The translations under genes and the position numbers were made by a program. Below are positions 34,978 through 44,400 of a stretch of DNA of 64,000 nucleotides, one piece after another. The DNA comes from Alistipes sp. Its GTDB lineage: Bacteria; Bacteroidota; Bacteroidia; Bacteroidales; Rikenellaceae. Position 1 is the first letter of the stretch, and every line of letters begins with the position of its first letter. The stretch spans positions 62,001-126,000 of the forward strand of contig JAFZFP010000016.1 in the NCBI GenBank assembly GCA_017555905.1, written 5' to 3'. Below the pieces are notes generated by a model, which was given only the letters and a program-made list of their open reading frames with translations, did no database searches and was not told the origin of the DNA.

Positions 34978-36489
34978 ATGGCTAAACTCAATACAGCAGA
35001 TATCGGTTTTGAAGATCAGATTTGGAAGGCGGCGGACAAGATGCGTGGCAACCTCGACGCCTCGGAGTATAAATCCGTGGTGCTTGGCCTTATCTTTTTG
35101 AAGTATATTTCGGATAAGTTCGAGGCTCGCTTCGAGGCGCTTGTTGCCGAGGGCGAGGGCTTCGAGGAGGATAAGGACGAGTACACTGCCGAGAATATCT
35201 TCTATGTCCCTACTGATGCTCGCTGGTCAGTTATTGCTGCTGCGGCACACACTCCCGAGATTGGCACTACTATCGACAACGCCATGCGTGCTATCGAGAA
35301 GGAGAACCGCCGCCTGAAAGATATTCTGCCGAAGAACTTCGCACGCCCCGAGCTCGACAAGCGCCGCTTGGGTGATGTGGTCGATCTGTTCACCAATATC
35401 AAGATGCACGAGCACGGCGACTCGAAGGATATCCTCGGTCGTGCCTACGAATACTGCCTCTCGAAATTTGCTGAGGCGGAGGGCAAGTTAGCGGGCGAAT
35501 TTTACACCCCTGCCTGCATTGTCAAGACCCTTGTTAATGTCTTGGAGCCTTACGCAGGTCGTGTCTATGACCCTTGTTGTGGCTCGGGCGGTATGTTTGT
35601 GCAGTCCGCAAAGTTTATCGAGAGCCACGCTGGCAATATCAACCAAATCTCGGTCTATGGTCAGGACTCTAACCCTACAACCTGGAAGATGGCGCAGATG
35701 AACTTGGCTATTCGTGGCATCGAGGCCGACCTCGGACAGTATAACGCCGACACCTTCTTCAACGACTGCCACCCGACCTTGAAGGCGGACTTTGTCTTGG
35801 CAAATCCTCCTTTCAACCTCAGCGACTGGGGTGCGGACAAACTCGCTGACGATGTGCGCTGGAAGTACGGCACGCCTCCCAATGGCAACGCCAACTTCGC
35901 GTGGATTCAGCATATTATCCACCACCTCGCACCTGCGGGCAAGGCGGGCGTTGTGCTTGCTAATGGCTCGCTGTCGAGCCAGAGCGGTGGCGAGGGCGAT
36001 ATTCGCCGTAAGTTGGTCGAGGCTGACTTGGTCGATTGTATTGTGGCTATGCCATCGCAGTTGTTCTACACTACGCCAATCCCCGTGTCGATTTGGTTTT
36101 TCAATAAGGCAAAAAAGCAGAAGGGCAAGACTTTGTTTATCGATGCTCGCAACCTCGGCACTATGGTTACCCGCAAACTGCGTGAGCTAACCGATGGCGC
36201 GGAGGGCGATATTATGCGTATTGCCAACACCTATAAGGCGTTTACCGATGGCACGCTTGCCGATGAAAAGGGCTTCTGCGCTGTGGTCGATATCGCCAAG
36301 ATTGCCGAGCAGGACTTTATACTCACTCCTGGCCGCTATGTAGGCATCGCCGAGCAGGAGCAGGATGCCGAGCCATTCGAGGAGAAGATGTCGCGCCTTA
36401 CGACCGAACTCGCCACCCTTTTTGAACAGTCGCACACCCTCGAAACCGAAATCAAAAAACAACTCGAAAGTATTGGGTATAAATTGTAA
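34978..36489 (+). CDS. hsdM: Type I restriction-modification system, methyltransferase subunit
   Basis: 503 residues. N-terminal HsdM_N helical domain ('IWKAADKMRGNLDASEYKSVVLGLIFLKYISDKF'), then an N6-adenine methyltransferase: 'AGEFYTPACIVKTLV', SAM-binding 'DPCCGSGGMF' near 197-206 and catalytic 'ANPPFNLSDW' near 274-283. With HsdS it methylates adenine in the target site; with HsdR it forms the restriction complex. First gene of an eight-gene run on the same strand; the next gene begins 5 bases after its stop. Confidence 0.97.
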   Translation: MAKLNTADIGFEDQIWKAADKMRGNLDASEYKSVVLGLIFLKYISDKFEARFEALVAEGEGFEEDKDEYTAENIFYVPTDARWSVIAAAAHTPEIGTTIDNAMRAIEKENRRLKDILPKNFARPELDKRRLGDVVDLFTNIKMHEHGDSKDILGRAYEYCLSKFAEAEGKLAGEFYTPACIVKTLVNVLEPYAGRVYDPCCGSGGMFVQSAKFIESHAGNINQISVYGQDSNPTTWKMAQMNLAIRGIEADLGQYNADTFFNDCHPTLKADFVLANPPFNLSDWGADKLADDVRWKYGTPPNGNANFAWIQHIIHHLAPAGKAGVVLANGSLSSQSGGEGDIRRKLVEADLVDCIVAMPSQLFYTTPIPVSIWFFNKAKKQKGKTLFIDARNLGTMVTRKLRELTDGAEGDIMRIANTYKAFTDGTLADEKGFCAVVDIAKIAEQDFILTPGRYVGIAEQEQDAEPFEEKMSRLTTELATLFEQSHTLETEIKKQLESIGYKL

Positions 36490-36494
36490 ATGTT

Positions 36495-37310
36495 ATGAAC
36501 GAGATAGTATACATAAATATTAATAAAGATGAATTTGTAAATTCATCTAGGCCTCTATATAAGCATATGTCATTGAATAATGCTTTAAGGACTTTAAACA
36601 AACATTTCATCTGGTTTTCAAATCCTACGGAATGGAAGGATCCTTTTGAGGGACGTTTTCTAACCGCTAAATATCATCGAGGAAATGAGATACTTGACTT
36701 TCCTTGGGTTAATCGTGTATATTGCACATGCGTAACGCTGACGGCATCTAGTGAAGCTTTTTGGACTCCTTATAGTCAGAATCAAATTGCAATAGAGTTA
36801 AGAATTAATAGGCAACAACTTATTACTGAATTAGAATCCTATTTGGATAAATATGATATATATGTTGGCAAGGTTAATTACCAGCAAACGGATGTTATCA
36901 CAGGTGAATTACATACTATTCCATTCACAACAAATATACTTCAACCTTTTAGTGAAATGTGGTGCGCAGAGTTACTTTTATTAAAAAGAAATGCCTACAA
37001 GTATGAGGATGAAGTACGCATCATAATGGTTGAAAAACAAAAGAAGATTAAATCTGATACCGACTCCATAATGACCAAACCAAATGTGAAGAAAGGCATC
37101 AAGGTTGGGTTTAAATGTGAAAATACTGACATAATCAAAGATATTGTTTTGGATCCTTCTTTGGAAAGAGATACAGAGATGATGCTTAAGAATGTTTTTG
37201 AGGAAATATATGATTTTAAACCTATATCGAATTCTGCAAAAGCTCATAGAAGGGTTATGAAGTCTGGATTATACACAAAACAAAAGCCTAAAGATTTAAA
37301 ATTAAGGTAG
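36495..37310 (+). CDS. DUF2971-family protein inside the hsd operon
   Basis: 271 residues. 'LYKHMSLNNALRTLNKHFIWFSNPTEWKDPFEGRF' near the N-terminus is the DUF2971 signature, with 'TCVTLTASSEAFWTPYSQNQIAIELRI' after it and a later 'MWCAELLLLKRNAYKYEDEVRIIM' segment. Members turn up often in defence-rich islands; biochemical role unknown. The gene is clearly more AT-rich than hsdM, starts 5 bases after it, and ends 3 bases before the next gene, so it is co-transcribed. It is not part of any known type I enzyme. Confidence 0.8.
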   Translation: MNEIVYININKDEFVNSSRPLYKHMSLNNALRTLNKHFIWFSNPTEWKDPFEGRFLTAKYHRGNEILDFPWVNRVYCTCVTLTASSEAFWTPYSQNQIAIELRINRQQLITELESYLDKYDIYVGKVNYQQTDVITGELHTIPFTTNILQPFSEMWCAELLLLKRNAYKYEDEVRIIMVEKQKKIKSDTDSIMTKPNVKKGIKVGFKCENTDIIKDIVLDPSLERDTEMMLKNVFEEIYDFKPISNSAKAHRRVMKSGLYTKQKPKDLKLR

Positions 37311-37313
37311 TAT

Positions 37314-38060
37314 ATGTGTTCTTGGGGACTTAACGAATGGGGCGATATTGCCAATATCGTAATAGCTCTTGCATCGGTAGCAACGGCTATTGTTACGGCT
37401 ATTGTTTTGCATAAACAGCACAATTTGCAAAAAGAACAACATAAGTTAGACCAATCTAAGCACACTCTTGAGCTGCAAAAGTTTGAGGCTCAAAAGCAAG
37501 AGCATCAACCAATATTTCACTTCAGGAGGTTGGATGATTGCTTGGAGATATGTAATAGCGGAGAAAAACTTGCTCAACCTATTAAGTTTAGAATTTCATC
37601 AATGGCATACATATGTTTTTCGATTTTTCATTTTGGTCGAATAATAGAGTATGTTACTTGTGTTCCTGTCAAGATCTATAGAGAATGTAAATGTCAGGAT
37701 GAGTTAGATGGCGTAGTTGCAAGATGTCATTTTAACAAAGACGAGCGAGAGTTGCTTCACAACAAATGCACAGAGGTAGTTAATAGTCTTGTAGATGACA
37801 AGCAAATTCAAATGAGAGTTCACCCAATGTCAGGTGTTGCTGTTAGGGATAGCGAGCTAATTGCAATAGAATATACAGATGTGTACAAGCAAACACATAG
37901 GCTTTTCTATAAAGATTCTATTCCTATTACAGGCGAATCGTACGAAAAGATTATGCAGGCTATGATGCAAGTTAGTCGTATTCCGTTGCAAATTGATAAG
38001 ATAGATGTTGAAAATATCAAGCAAACGGTTTTGCAATTTAGGACTATTAAGAATTGGTAA
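37314..38060 (+). CDS. Unknown membrane-anchored coiled-coil protein in the hsd operon
   Basis: 248 residues, not recognised. One N-terminal membrane helix (about 11-33), then a Lys/Gln/Glu coiled coil (about 34-65), then a mixed cytoplasmic domain with several Cys (ICFSIF, VTCVPV, ECKCQDE). It begins 3 bases after the DUF2971 gene and ends 4 bases before the hsdS ATG. AT-rich codon use marks it as part of the inserted group. It could sense a membrane signal or form an effector; this is speculation. Confidence 0.7.
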   Translation: MCSWGLNEWGDIANIVIALASVATAIVTAIVLHKQHNLQKEQHKLDQSKHTLELQKFEAQKQEHQPIFHFRRLDDCLEICNSGEKLAQPIKFRISSMAYICFSIFHFGRIIEYVTCVPVKIYRECKCQDELDGVVARCHFNKDERELLHNKCTEVVNSLVDDKQIQMRVHPMSGVAVRDSELIAIEYTDVYKQTHRLFYKDSIPITGESYEKIMQAMMQVSRIPLQIDKIDVENIKQTVLQFRTIKNW

Positions 38061-38064
38061 TTAT

Positions 38065-39273
38065 ATGACCGAGTGGAAAACATATAAGATTGGGGATTTG
38101 TGTGATACTATTTCCGACACTTACAAAGGTTGTGCAGATGAGGTTGCGTTGATAAACACTTCCGATGTGTTGGAGGGAAAATGTCTAAATCATACAAAAG
38201 AACCAAATCGCAATCTTAAAGGGCAATTCAAGAAAACCTTTAAGAAATATGATATATTGTATAGCGAGATTAGACCAGCAAACAAAAGATTTGCCTATAT
38301 AGATTTTGATGCAACCAACTATATTGCATCAACCAAACTGATGGTTTTACGACATAACGAGAAAATAGAACCATTATATCTGTATTATATATTGCAAAGT
38401 CAGGGTGTGATTGATGAGTTGCAGATGTTAGCTGAATCTCGTTCTGGAACTTTTCCTCAAATTACATACTCGGAGTTATCCAGGTTAGAGGTAAAATTGC
38501 CAAATAGAGTAATACAGAAACAGATTCTCGGTATATTGGGTGCGATAGATGATAAAATCGAGAATAATCGCCGTATAAATGCCAACCTCGAATCCCAAGC
38601 CCAAGCACTCTATAAACAGTGGTTTGTAGATTTTGAGTTTCCAAATGAGGACGGTAAACCCTACAAATCATCAGGTGGCAAAATGGTAGATTCCGAACTC
38701 GGTCTAATTCCCGAAGGATGGAGTGTCGGAGATATTTACAAATATGTGAATGTTGTATATGGTGCACCTTATAAATCGGTGTTATTTAACGAGAGAAAAG
38801 ATGGCAATCCTTTAATTAGGATTCGTGACTTAAAAACATTTTCACCGCAATACTACACCCAAGAGATTCTGCCAAATACAGAATTTATAAATGCTGGTGA
38901 TGTTGTTGCAGGTATGGATGCAGAGTTTGTGCCTTGTCTGTGGATGGGTGAAAAAGGAGTATTGAATCAGCGATGTTGTAAATTTGTTGGCAAACAAGAT
39001 AGCATAAGTAATTACTATGTAATGTTTCTTGTAAAGCCCGAGTTGGAGTTTGTGCAAAGTTATAAAACTGGCACAACGGTAAGCCATTTAGGTAAGGCCG
39101 ATATTGATAAGTTTGTAGTTGTGCATCCACCATTTGCCGTTATAGAAAAATTCTCTAAAACAGCAGATGCATTACTGAACAATAAAATAAAATTGGCGAA
39201 AGAAAACATTACCCTCGCTACCCTCCGCGATACCTTATTGCCAAAATTGATGAATGGTGAAATAAAATTGTAA
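38065..39273 (+). CDS. hsdS: Type I restriction-modification system, specificity subunit
   Basis: 402 residues from the ATG at 38065 (MTEWKTYKIGDLCDTISDTYKG); an earlier in-frame ATG at 38005 lies within the previous gene. Two target-recognition domains are separated by the central conserved helix 'KQILGILGAIDDKIENNRRINANLESQAQALYKQWFVDF' (split here, about residues 150-195) and closed by the C-terminal repeat 'LATLRDTLLPKLMNGEIKL'. It sets the DNA sequence recognised by HsdM and HsdR. AT-rich relative to hsdM. Confidence 0.96.
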   Translation: MTEWKTYKIGDLCDTISDTYKGCADEVALINTSDVLEGKCLNHTKEPNRNLKGQFKKTFKKYDILYSEIRPANKRFAYIDFDATNYIASTKLMVLRHNEKIEPLYLYYILQSQGVIDELQMLAESRSGTFPQITYSELSRLEVKLPNRVIQKQILGILGAIDDKIENNRRINANLESQAQALYKQWFVDFEFPNEDGKPYKSSGGKMVDSELGLIPEGWSVGDIYKYVNVVYGAPYKSVLFNERKDGNPLIRIRDLKTFSPQYYTQEILPNTEFINAGDVVAGMDAEFVPCLWMGEKGVLNQRCCKFVGKQDSISNYYVMFLVKPELEFVQSYKTGTTVSHLGKADIDKFVVVHPPFAVIEKFSKTADALLNNKIKLAKENITLATLRDTLLPKLMNGEIKL

Positions 39274-39278
39274 GAAAT

Positions 39279-40172
39279 ATGGATGATTTAACTGTAAGGA
39301 GGCTTGCTGTAATAAAGCAGTTATATTTACAAGGAGTGCAACAATCCTACGAATATGAACCGTTAAATGGTTTTAGTATTCTATCTTTTCACGACAGTGT
39401 GGAGATGTTTATGAATCTATGTGCAGAAACGAAAAATATTTCTATCCCTCGAAATACTACATTTATTGGCTATTATGACTTACTTGATGACTTGGAATGT
39501 AAAGCCACGATGGATAATCTCAACAAGAAACGAGTAAGTCTCAAACATTCAGGAGCTATACCATCTGTACTTGATATAGAAGTCGCAAGGGTAAATGTAA
39601 CAGATTTCTTTAATAGAAATACGCCATCCTTCTTTAATGTAGATTTTGAAGACATCTCACTAGTATCATTAGTAAAAGATGAATCTGTAAGACATTATAT
39701 TGAATTAGCCCACGAGTTTATTAATGACGGAAAATTCTCTGATGCTATTATGAATCTTCATTTTGCATTTAATGAACTAATTTGTTCTCATACGACAGAT
39801 GCAGATGGTTTCTACTATCCTCGATTCTCATCGATTGAAAGTTTTACATTTTGCAATAGCCGTAACATAAATCTTGGTGCAGGAAGAAGCTTTGATGATT
39901 TTGTTGATAAAACTATAAAATCATTCGAAAATTTAGATGATGCCATTAGCATAATTGGTTTGGGGATAGACTATAGAAGATATTATAAATTTAATCTACT
40001 AAAGCCTATATATAGTGCATATTATAAGGATGGTAGAAGAGAGTATTTTGGAAGGATGCCTGAAAATGTAGTATGCAATTCAAAAAATGCTAAATTTTGC
40101 TTTAACTTTGTTATAGACTCTGCCCTTCAGCTACAGAGATTTGAACTTGAAATATCAGATTTTCGTAGATAG
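39279..40172 (+). CDS. Unknown protein with a HEPN-like RxxxxH motif in the hsd operon
   Basis: 297 residues, no membrane segment. A helical N-terminal part ('FSILSFHDSVEMFMNLCAE') is followed by 'NLNKKRVSLKHSG', in which Arg85-x4-His90 fits the catalytic RX4-6H motif of HEPN RNases. A second helical stretch ('HYIELAHEFINDGKFSDAIMNLHFAFNELI') may form the partner bundle. HEPN membership is inferred from the motif and helicity only. It starts 5 bases after hsdS. It may be an RNA-targeting effector, but it could equally be structural. Confidence 0.65.
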   Translation: MDDLTVRRLAVIKQLYLQGVQQSYEYEPLNGFSILSFHDSVEMFMNLCAETKNISIPRNTTFIGYYDLLDDLECKATMDNLNKKRVSLKHSGAIPSVLDIEVARVNVTDFFNRNTPSFFNVDFEDISLVSLVKDESVRHYIELAHEFINDGKFSDAIMNLHFAFNELICSHTTDADGFYYPRFSSIESFTFCNSRNINLGAGRSFDDFVDKTIKSFENLDDAISIIGLGIDYRRYYKFNLLKPIYSAYYKDGRREYFGRMPENVVCNSKNAKFCFNFVIDSALQLQRFELEISDFRR

Positions 40173-40188
40173 CAATAGTCTAGTCTAT

Positions 40189-40266
40189 ATTAAGAATAAA
40201 TATATACTTACCACTCTCCGTGACACCTTATTACCAAAATTAATGAATGGAGAGATAAAATTTTAG
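40189..40266 (+). pseudogene. 3'-end relic of a second hsdS
   Basis: Immediately after the HEPN-like gene, a short in-frame stretch reads LTTLRDTLLPKLMNGEIKF and stops at TAG 40264-40266. It matches the last codons of the intact hsdS (LATLRDTLLPKLMNGEIKL) with several silent and some other base differences. No start or upstream domain remains. It looks like the scar of an older specificity gene. Confidence 0.8.
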
Positions 40267-40272
40267 GATGAT

Positions 40273-41031
40273 ATGGCAAAACTTTTATATAGATATTTGT
40301 TATATTTTGGTGTATTTATCGTTATAGTGCAAATGTTGGAGTATAGCGGTACGCAAGAGTTATTTGCGAAATGTTGTTTCAAATTTAACTCAGAGGTATT
40401 AGGCACATATGCTCCGCTATTTCTGTCAGTATTACTTATCGATGTAACATATCGTATAGGCAAACGTCAAAATGAGATAGCTAAACAGCAAGTTTCAATA
40501 CAACAACAGCAATACCAATTAGAAAAATTCAACAACTACAAAGATTTGCATCGCAATATCTATAGGTGTAAAAATATGGTGGATATTATTCCATTGAAAG
40601 TACATTGTAATTTGATTCAACGAGATAACGAGTTAACAAAATCAGTAGACGAGTATGTATCAATATTGGATAATTTGAATATTGAGATTCAAGATGGAGT
40701 GTCCGATTTAATGCTAAAAGGAGAAAAAGATGTTGATATAAAAAACGTACTCCATCTGATATCGGTATCAAAGGACTTATTAAATTACATCAATACAAAT
40801 CACACCAGGCATTATTCTACAAATGATTTGCTTACATCAATTATTAAGGAGGTAGCATTTGAAGAATTAAAAACTATTGATGAACAATTGACCTACATTA
40901 AAAACAATCTACATAACAAGCAATTAATAGATCGGCTAAATAGTTTTTCCGATAGTTATAATCTTGTTTTTTGTGGGGAAAATGATATCCTTTCAAAAGT
41001 GCAAAAGTTATATAAAGATGGATTACAATAG
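40273..41031 (+). CDS. Unknown two-helix membrane protein with coiled coil in the hsd operon
   Basis: 252 residues. Two N-terminal membrane helices (about 4-24 and 46-63) are followed by a Gln-rich coiled coil (about 64-92) and a helical, charged cytoplasmic region. Not recognised. It starts 6 bases after the hsdS relic and its end overlaps the next gene by 14 bases, so translation is probably coupled. The layout resembles membrane effectors or sensors, but nothing shows activity. Confidence 0.68.
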   Translation: MAKLLYRYLLYFGVFIVIVQMLEYSGTQELFAKCCFKFNSEVLGTYAPLFLSVLLIDVTYRIGKRQNEIAKQQVSIQQQQYQLEKFNNYKDLHRNIYRCKNMVDIIPLKVHCNLIQRDNELTKSVDEYVSILDNLNIEIQDGVSDLMLKGEKDVDIKNVLHLISVSKDLLNYINTNHTRHYSTNDLLTSIIKEVAFEELKTIDEQLTYIKNNLHNKQLIDRLNSFSDSYNLVFCGENDILSKVQKLYKDGLQ

Positions 41032-41437
41032 TAAAATACGAATCATTGAGGGCGCAATTGTTCAGATAAATGCAAATATAGGATGTAATTGTGATTTCGA
41101 GCACCAAGGTAATTATCTAAAACAATTAGCCAAAGAAGCACTAAAGGAAATAGGAGTAAATAACATTATACTATCTTCTATTCAAACAATAGGCTTTCCA
41201 TCCGAGGATTTACCGATTGGCGGTTTATACAACACACGAGACATACGAGAGGAAAATAAAAGAGTTGCATATCGACAGAGCGTAAAAGCACTCGTTGGCA
41301 TTCTTGTGCAAGAGCGAGAACGACTTGTAAAAGAGCAACAAGAAGTTAACGAGACGAGAGACCTAAAAATTCAGGTGTGGACTTTAGTGTTTTCTGCTGT
41401 TGCAGCAGTTGGCGCAATTATTTCCATATTTTTTTAG
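41018..41437 (+). CDS. Unknown small protein with C-terminal membrane anchor in the hsd operon
   Basis: 139 residues from the ATG at 41018, which overlaps the preceding gene by 14 bases. Helical N-terminal part ('SKIRIIEGAIVQINANIG', 'HQGNYLKQLAKEALKEIG'), a charged coiled-coil stretch ('ILVQERERLVKEQQEVNE') and a C-terminal membrane helix (about 117-137) followed by almost no tail. Not recognised. The overlap suggests it forms a two-protein unit with the preceding membrane protein. Confidence 0.68.
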   Translation: MDYNSKIRIIEGAIVQINANIGCNCDFEHQGNYLKQLAKEALKEIGVNNIILSSIQTIGFPSEDLPIGGLYNTRDIREENKRVAYRQSVKALVGILVQERERLVKEQQEVNETRDLKIQVWTLVFSAVAAVGAIISIFF

Positions 41438-41470
41438 TACCTTTGTAAAAACTAACCATCAAAAGAGCTT

Positions 41471-44400
41471 ATGCACTTTACCGAGGCACATTTTGAGAAT
41501 GCGATATTGGAGTTGATGCGTGATACGCTGGGCTACGATTATATCTATGGCCCAAGTGTGGAGCGTGACTATGCCGAGCCGTTGCACATCGACCTTGTGC
41601 AGCAGTCGCTCTATGCCATAAACCCGGCGCTGCCGGCCGAGGCGGTGGAGGAGGCAATCGCCAAGATTCGCACCATCGAGAGTGGCTCACTTGTACAGCG
41701 CAACGAGGTGTTTCACGACTATCTGCAAAATGGTGTCGAGGTAAACTATTTCGACGGTAAGGAGCAACGTGCAACACGAGTACGCCTCATAGATTACGAC
41801 ACACCCCTACGCAACAACTTTACCGTTGCCAACCAATGGACCGTAGAGGAGCGTTCGGTGCGCAGAGCCGACATCGTGGTATTTGTAAATGGTTTGCCAC
41901 TCGTAGTTGTAGAGCTAAAATCGCCATCGCGCGAGAATACCGATGTGTCGGAGGCATACGCCCAGCTGCGCAACTATATGATTGAGATACCGTCGCTCTT
42001 TGTCTATAACGCCTTCTGCGTGATGAGCGATATGGCGACCTCGAAGGCTGGCACGATTACCGCCGGCGAGGACCGTTTTATGGAGTGGAAAACAGTGGAC
42101 GGCACAAGCGAAATACACCGCTACGTCGCTTTCGATGTGTTGTTCTCGGGGATGTTCGACAAGGCGCGCCTAATAGAGATTTTGCGTGGTTTCATCTGCT
42201 TCTCGAAGGACGAAAAGCAGAGCGCAAAAATCTTGGCCGGTTATCATCAGTTCTTCGCAGTACGCAAGGCGGTGGATTCGGTAGCCGAAGCAACGCAGAC
42301 CGATGGTAAGGGCGGAGTATTTTGGCACACGCAGGGTTCGGGAAAGTCGCTCTCGATGGTATTCTTCGCCAAGCGAGTTCAACAAGTGGTATCGTCACCT
42401 ACAATTGTAGTGCTAACAGATCGCAACGACCTCGACGGGCAGTTGTACCGTCAGTTTGCCAAGTGTGCCGACTTCCTGCGCCAAACGCCCATACAAGCAG
42501 AGAGCCGCAAGCACCTCGGAGAACTATTGCAGGGACGAGAGGCTAACGGCATATTCTTTACCACGATGCAGAAGTTTGAGGAGAGCGAAGAGCCCCTCTC
42601 GACACGCCGAAATATCGTGGTCATAGCTGACGAGGCGCACCGTAGCCAATATGGACTGACCGAGAAAATCGACAGTGAGGGTCGTGTAAAAGTAGGCGCA
42701 GCTCGCCGAGTGCGCAACTCGTTGCCGAATGCCACTTACATCGGCTTTACGGGTACGCCTATTTCGCAGAAAGACCGCTCGACACGCGAGGTGTTTGGCG
42801 ACTACATAGATGTTTACGATATGACGCAGGCGGTGGCAGATGGTGCTACACGCCCTGTGTTCTATGAGAGTCGAGTGATAAATCTGCACCTCGACGAGGC
42901 GACACTCCGTCGCATAGACGACGAGTACGACTCGATGGCCGACGAGGCGGAGGAGTACGCAATTGAAAAGAGCAAACGAGAGCTCGGCCGACTCGACTCG
43001 ATACTCGGAGCAGACGAAACGATAGATTCACTTGTTGGCGACATTCTCGACCACTACGAAAACTACCGCCAATATGAGCAGACGGGCAAGGCTATGATTG
43101 TTGCCTACTCGCGCCCGATAGCGATGAAAATTTACCGACGTATCCTGGAGTTGCGCCCGGCGTGGAGCGAAAAGCTCGCTGTGGTAATGACTTCGGGCAA
43201 CAAAGACCCCGAGGAGTGGCGCGAGATAATCGGCAACGATGCCCACAAAAAGGAACTCGAAAAGCGATTTAAGGATAACGACAGCCCGCTGAAAGTGGTG
43301 ATTGTGGTGGATATGTGGCTCACGGGATTTGATGTGCCGTCGCTCTCGACGATGTATGTCTACAAACCAATGGCGGGCCACAACCTGATGCAGGCGATTG
43401 CCCGTGTAAACCGTGTATTTGGCGATAAGCAGGGCGGCCTGGTGGTCGATTATGTCGGCATAGCATCCGCTTTGAAGCAGGCGATGAACGACTACACCAT
43501 ACGCGACCGCAAGAACTATGGCGATACCGACATTTCGAAGACCGCATATCCCGAATTTCAGAAAAAGTTGGAGGTGTGTCGCGACCTGCTGCATGGCTTC
43601 GACTACTCGGCATTCTACGGCGAGTCGGATATGGCTCGCGCTGCGGCGATTGCAGGCGGTGTCGATTTCCTGCAAGCCCCAGAGCGTGAGGAGACAAAGA
43701 ACTTATATATCAAAGAGGCGTTGTTGCTCCGTCAGTCGTTGTCGTTGTGTCAGAGCCTCTTGCAGCGTGAGGAACGATTGGAGGCGGCTTACTTCGAGGC
43801 GGTACGCACACTGCTAACTCGAGTTGAGGGCAAGGGTAAGATTTCGTTCCAAGAGATTAACGAGCGCATCAACGAACTGCTCAAACAGAGCATCAAGAGC
43901 GAGGGTGTGATAAACCTCTTCTCGGACATCAAGGAGGAGTTTTCAATTTTCGACCCGAAGTTCTTGGAGGAGATAGCGCAGATGAAGCAGAAGAATTTCG
44001 CTGTGGAGTTGTTGCGCAAGCTGATTGCCGAGCAGATTCGGGTATATCAGCGCACAAATGCCGTGCGTGCCGAGAAATTTTCTGAGATTTTAGCGAATGC
44101 GATGAGTAACTACCTCAAAGGGATGCTCACCAATGAGGAGGTTATCGAGGAGTTGTTGAAGACTGCGAGAGCCATTGTCAGTGGCGAGGAAGAGAGCAAG
44201 AAGCTCAACCTTTCGACCGAAGAGTTGGCGTTCTACGATGCTATAACCAAGCCCGAGGCAGTGCAGGATTTCTATACAAACGAGCAACTTATCGCCATCA
44301 CGCGCGAATTGACCAATGCACTACGCACCAACAAGACCATCGACTGGACGATGAAGGAGAGCGCCCGTGCCGGTATGCGTCGCATCGTGAAACGACTACT

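Noticed and set aside
38005..38064. An earlier start for hsdS
   Set aside because: The extra 20 codons lie within the preceding gene and lack the HsdS N-terminal pattern, which begins at MTEWKTYKIG.
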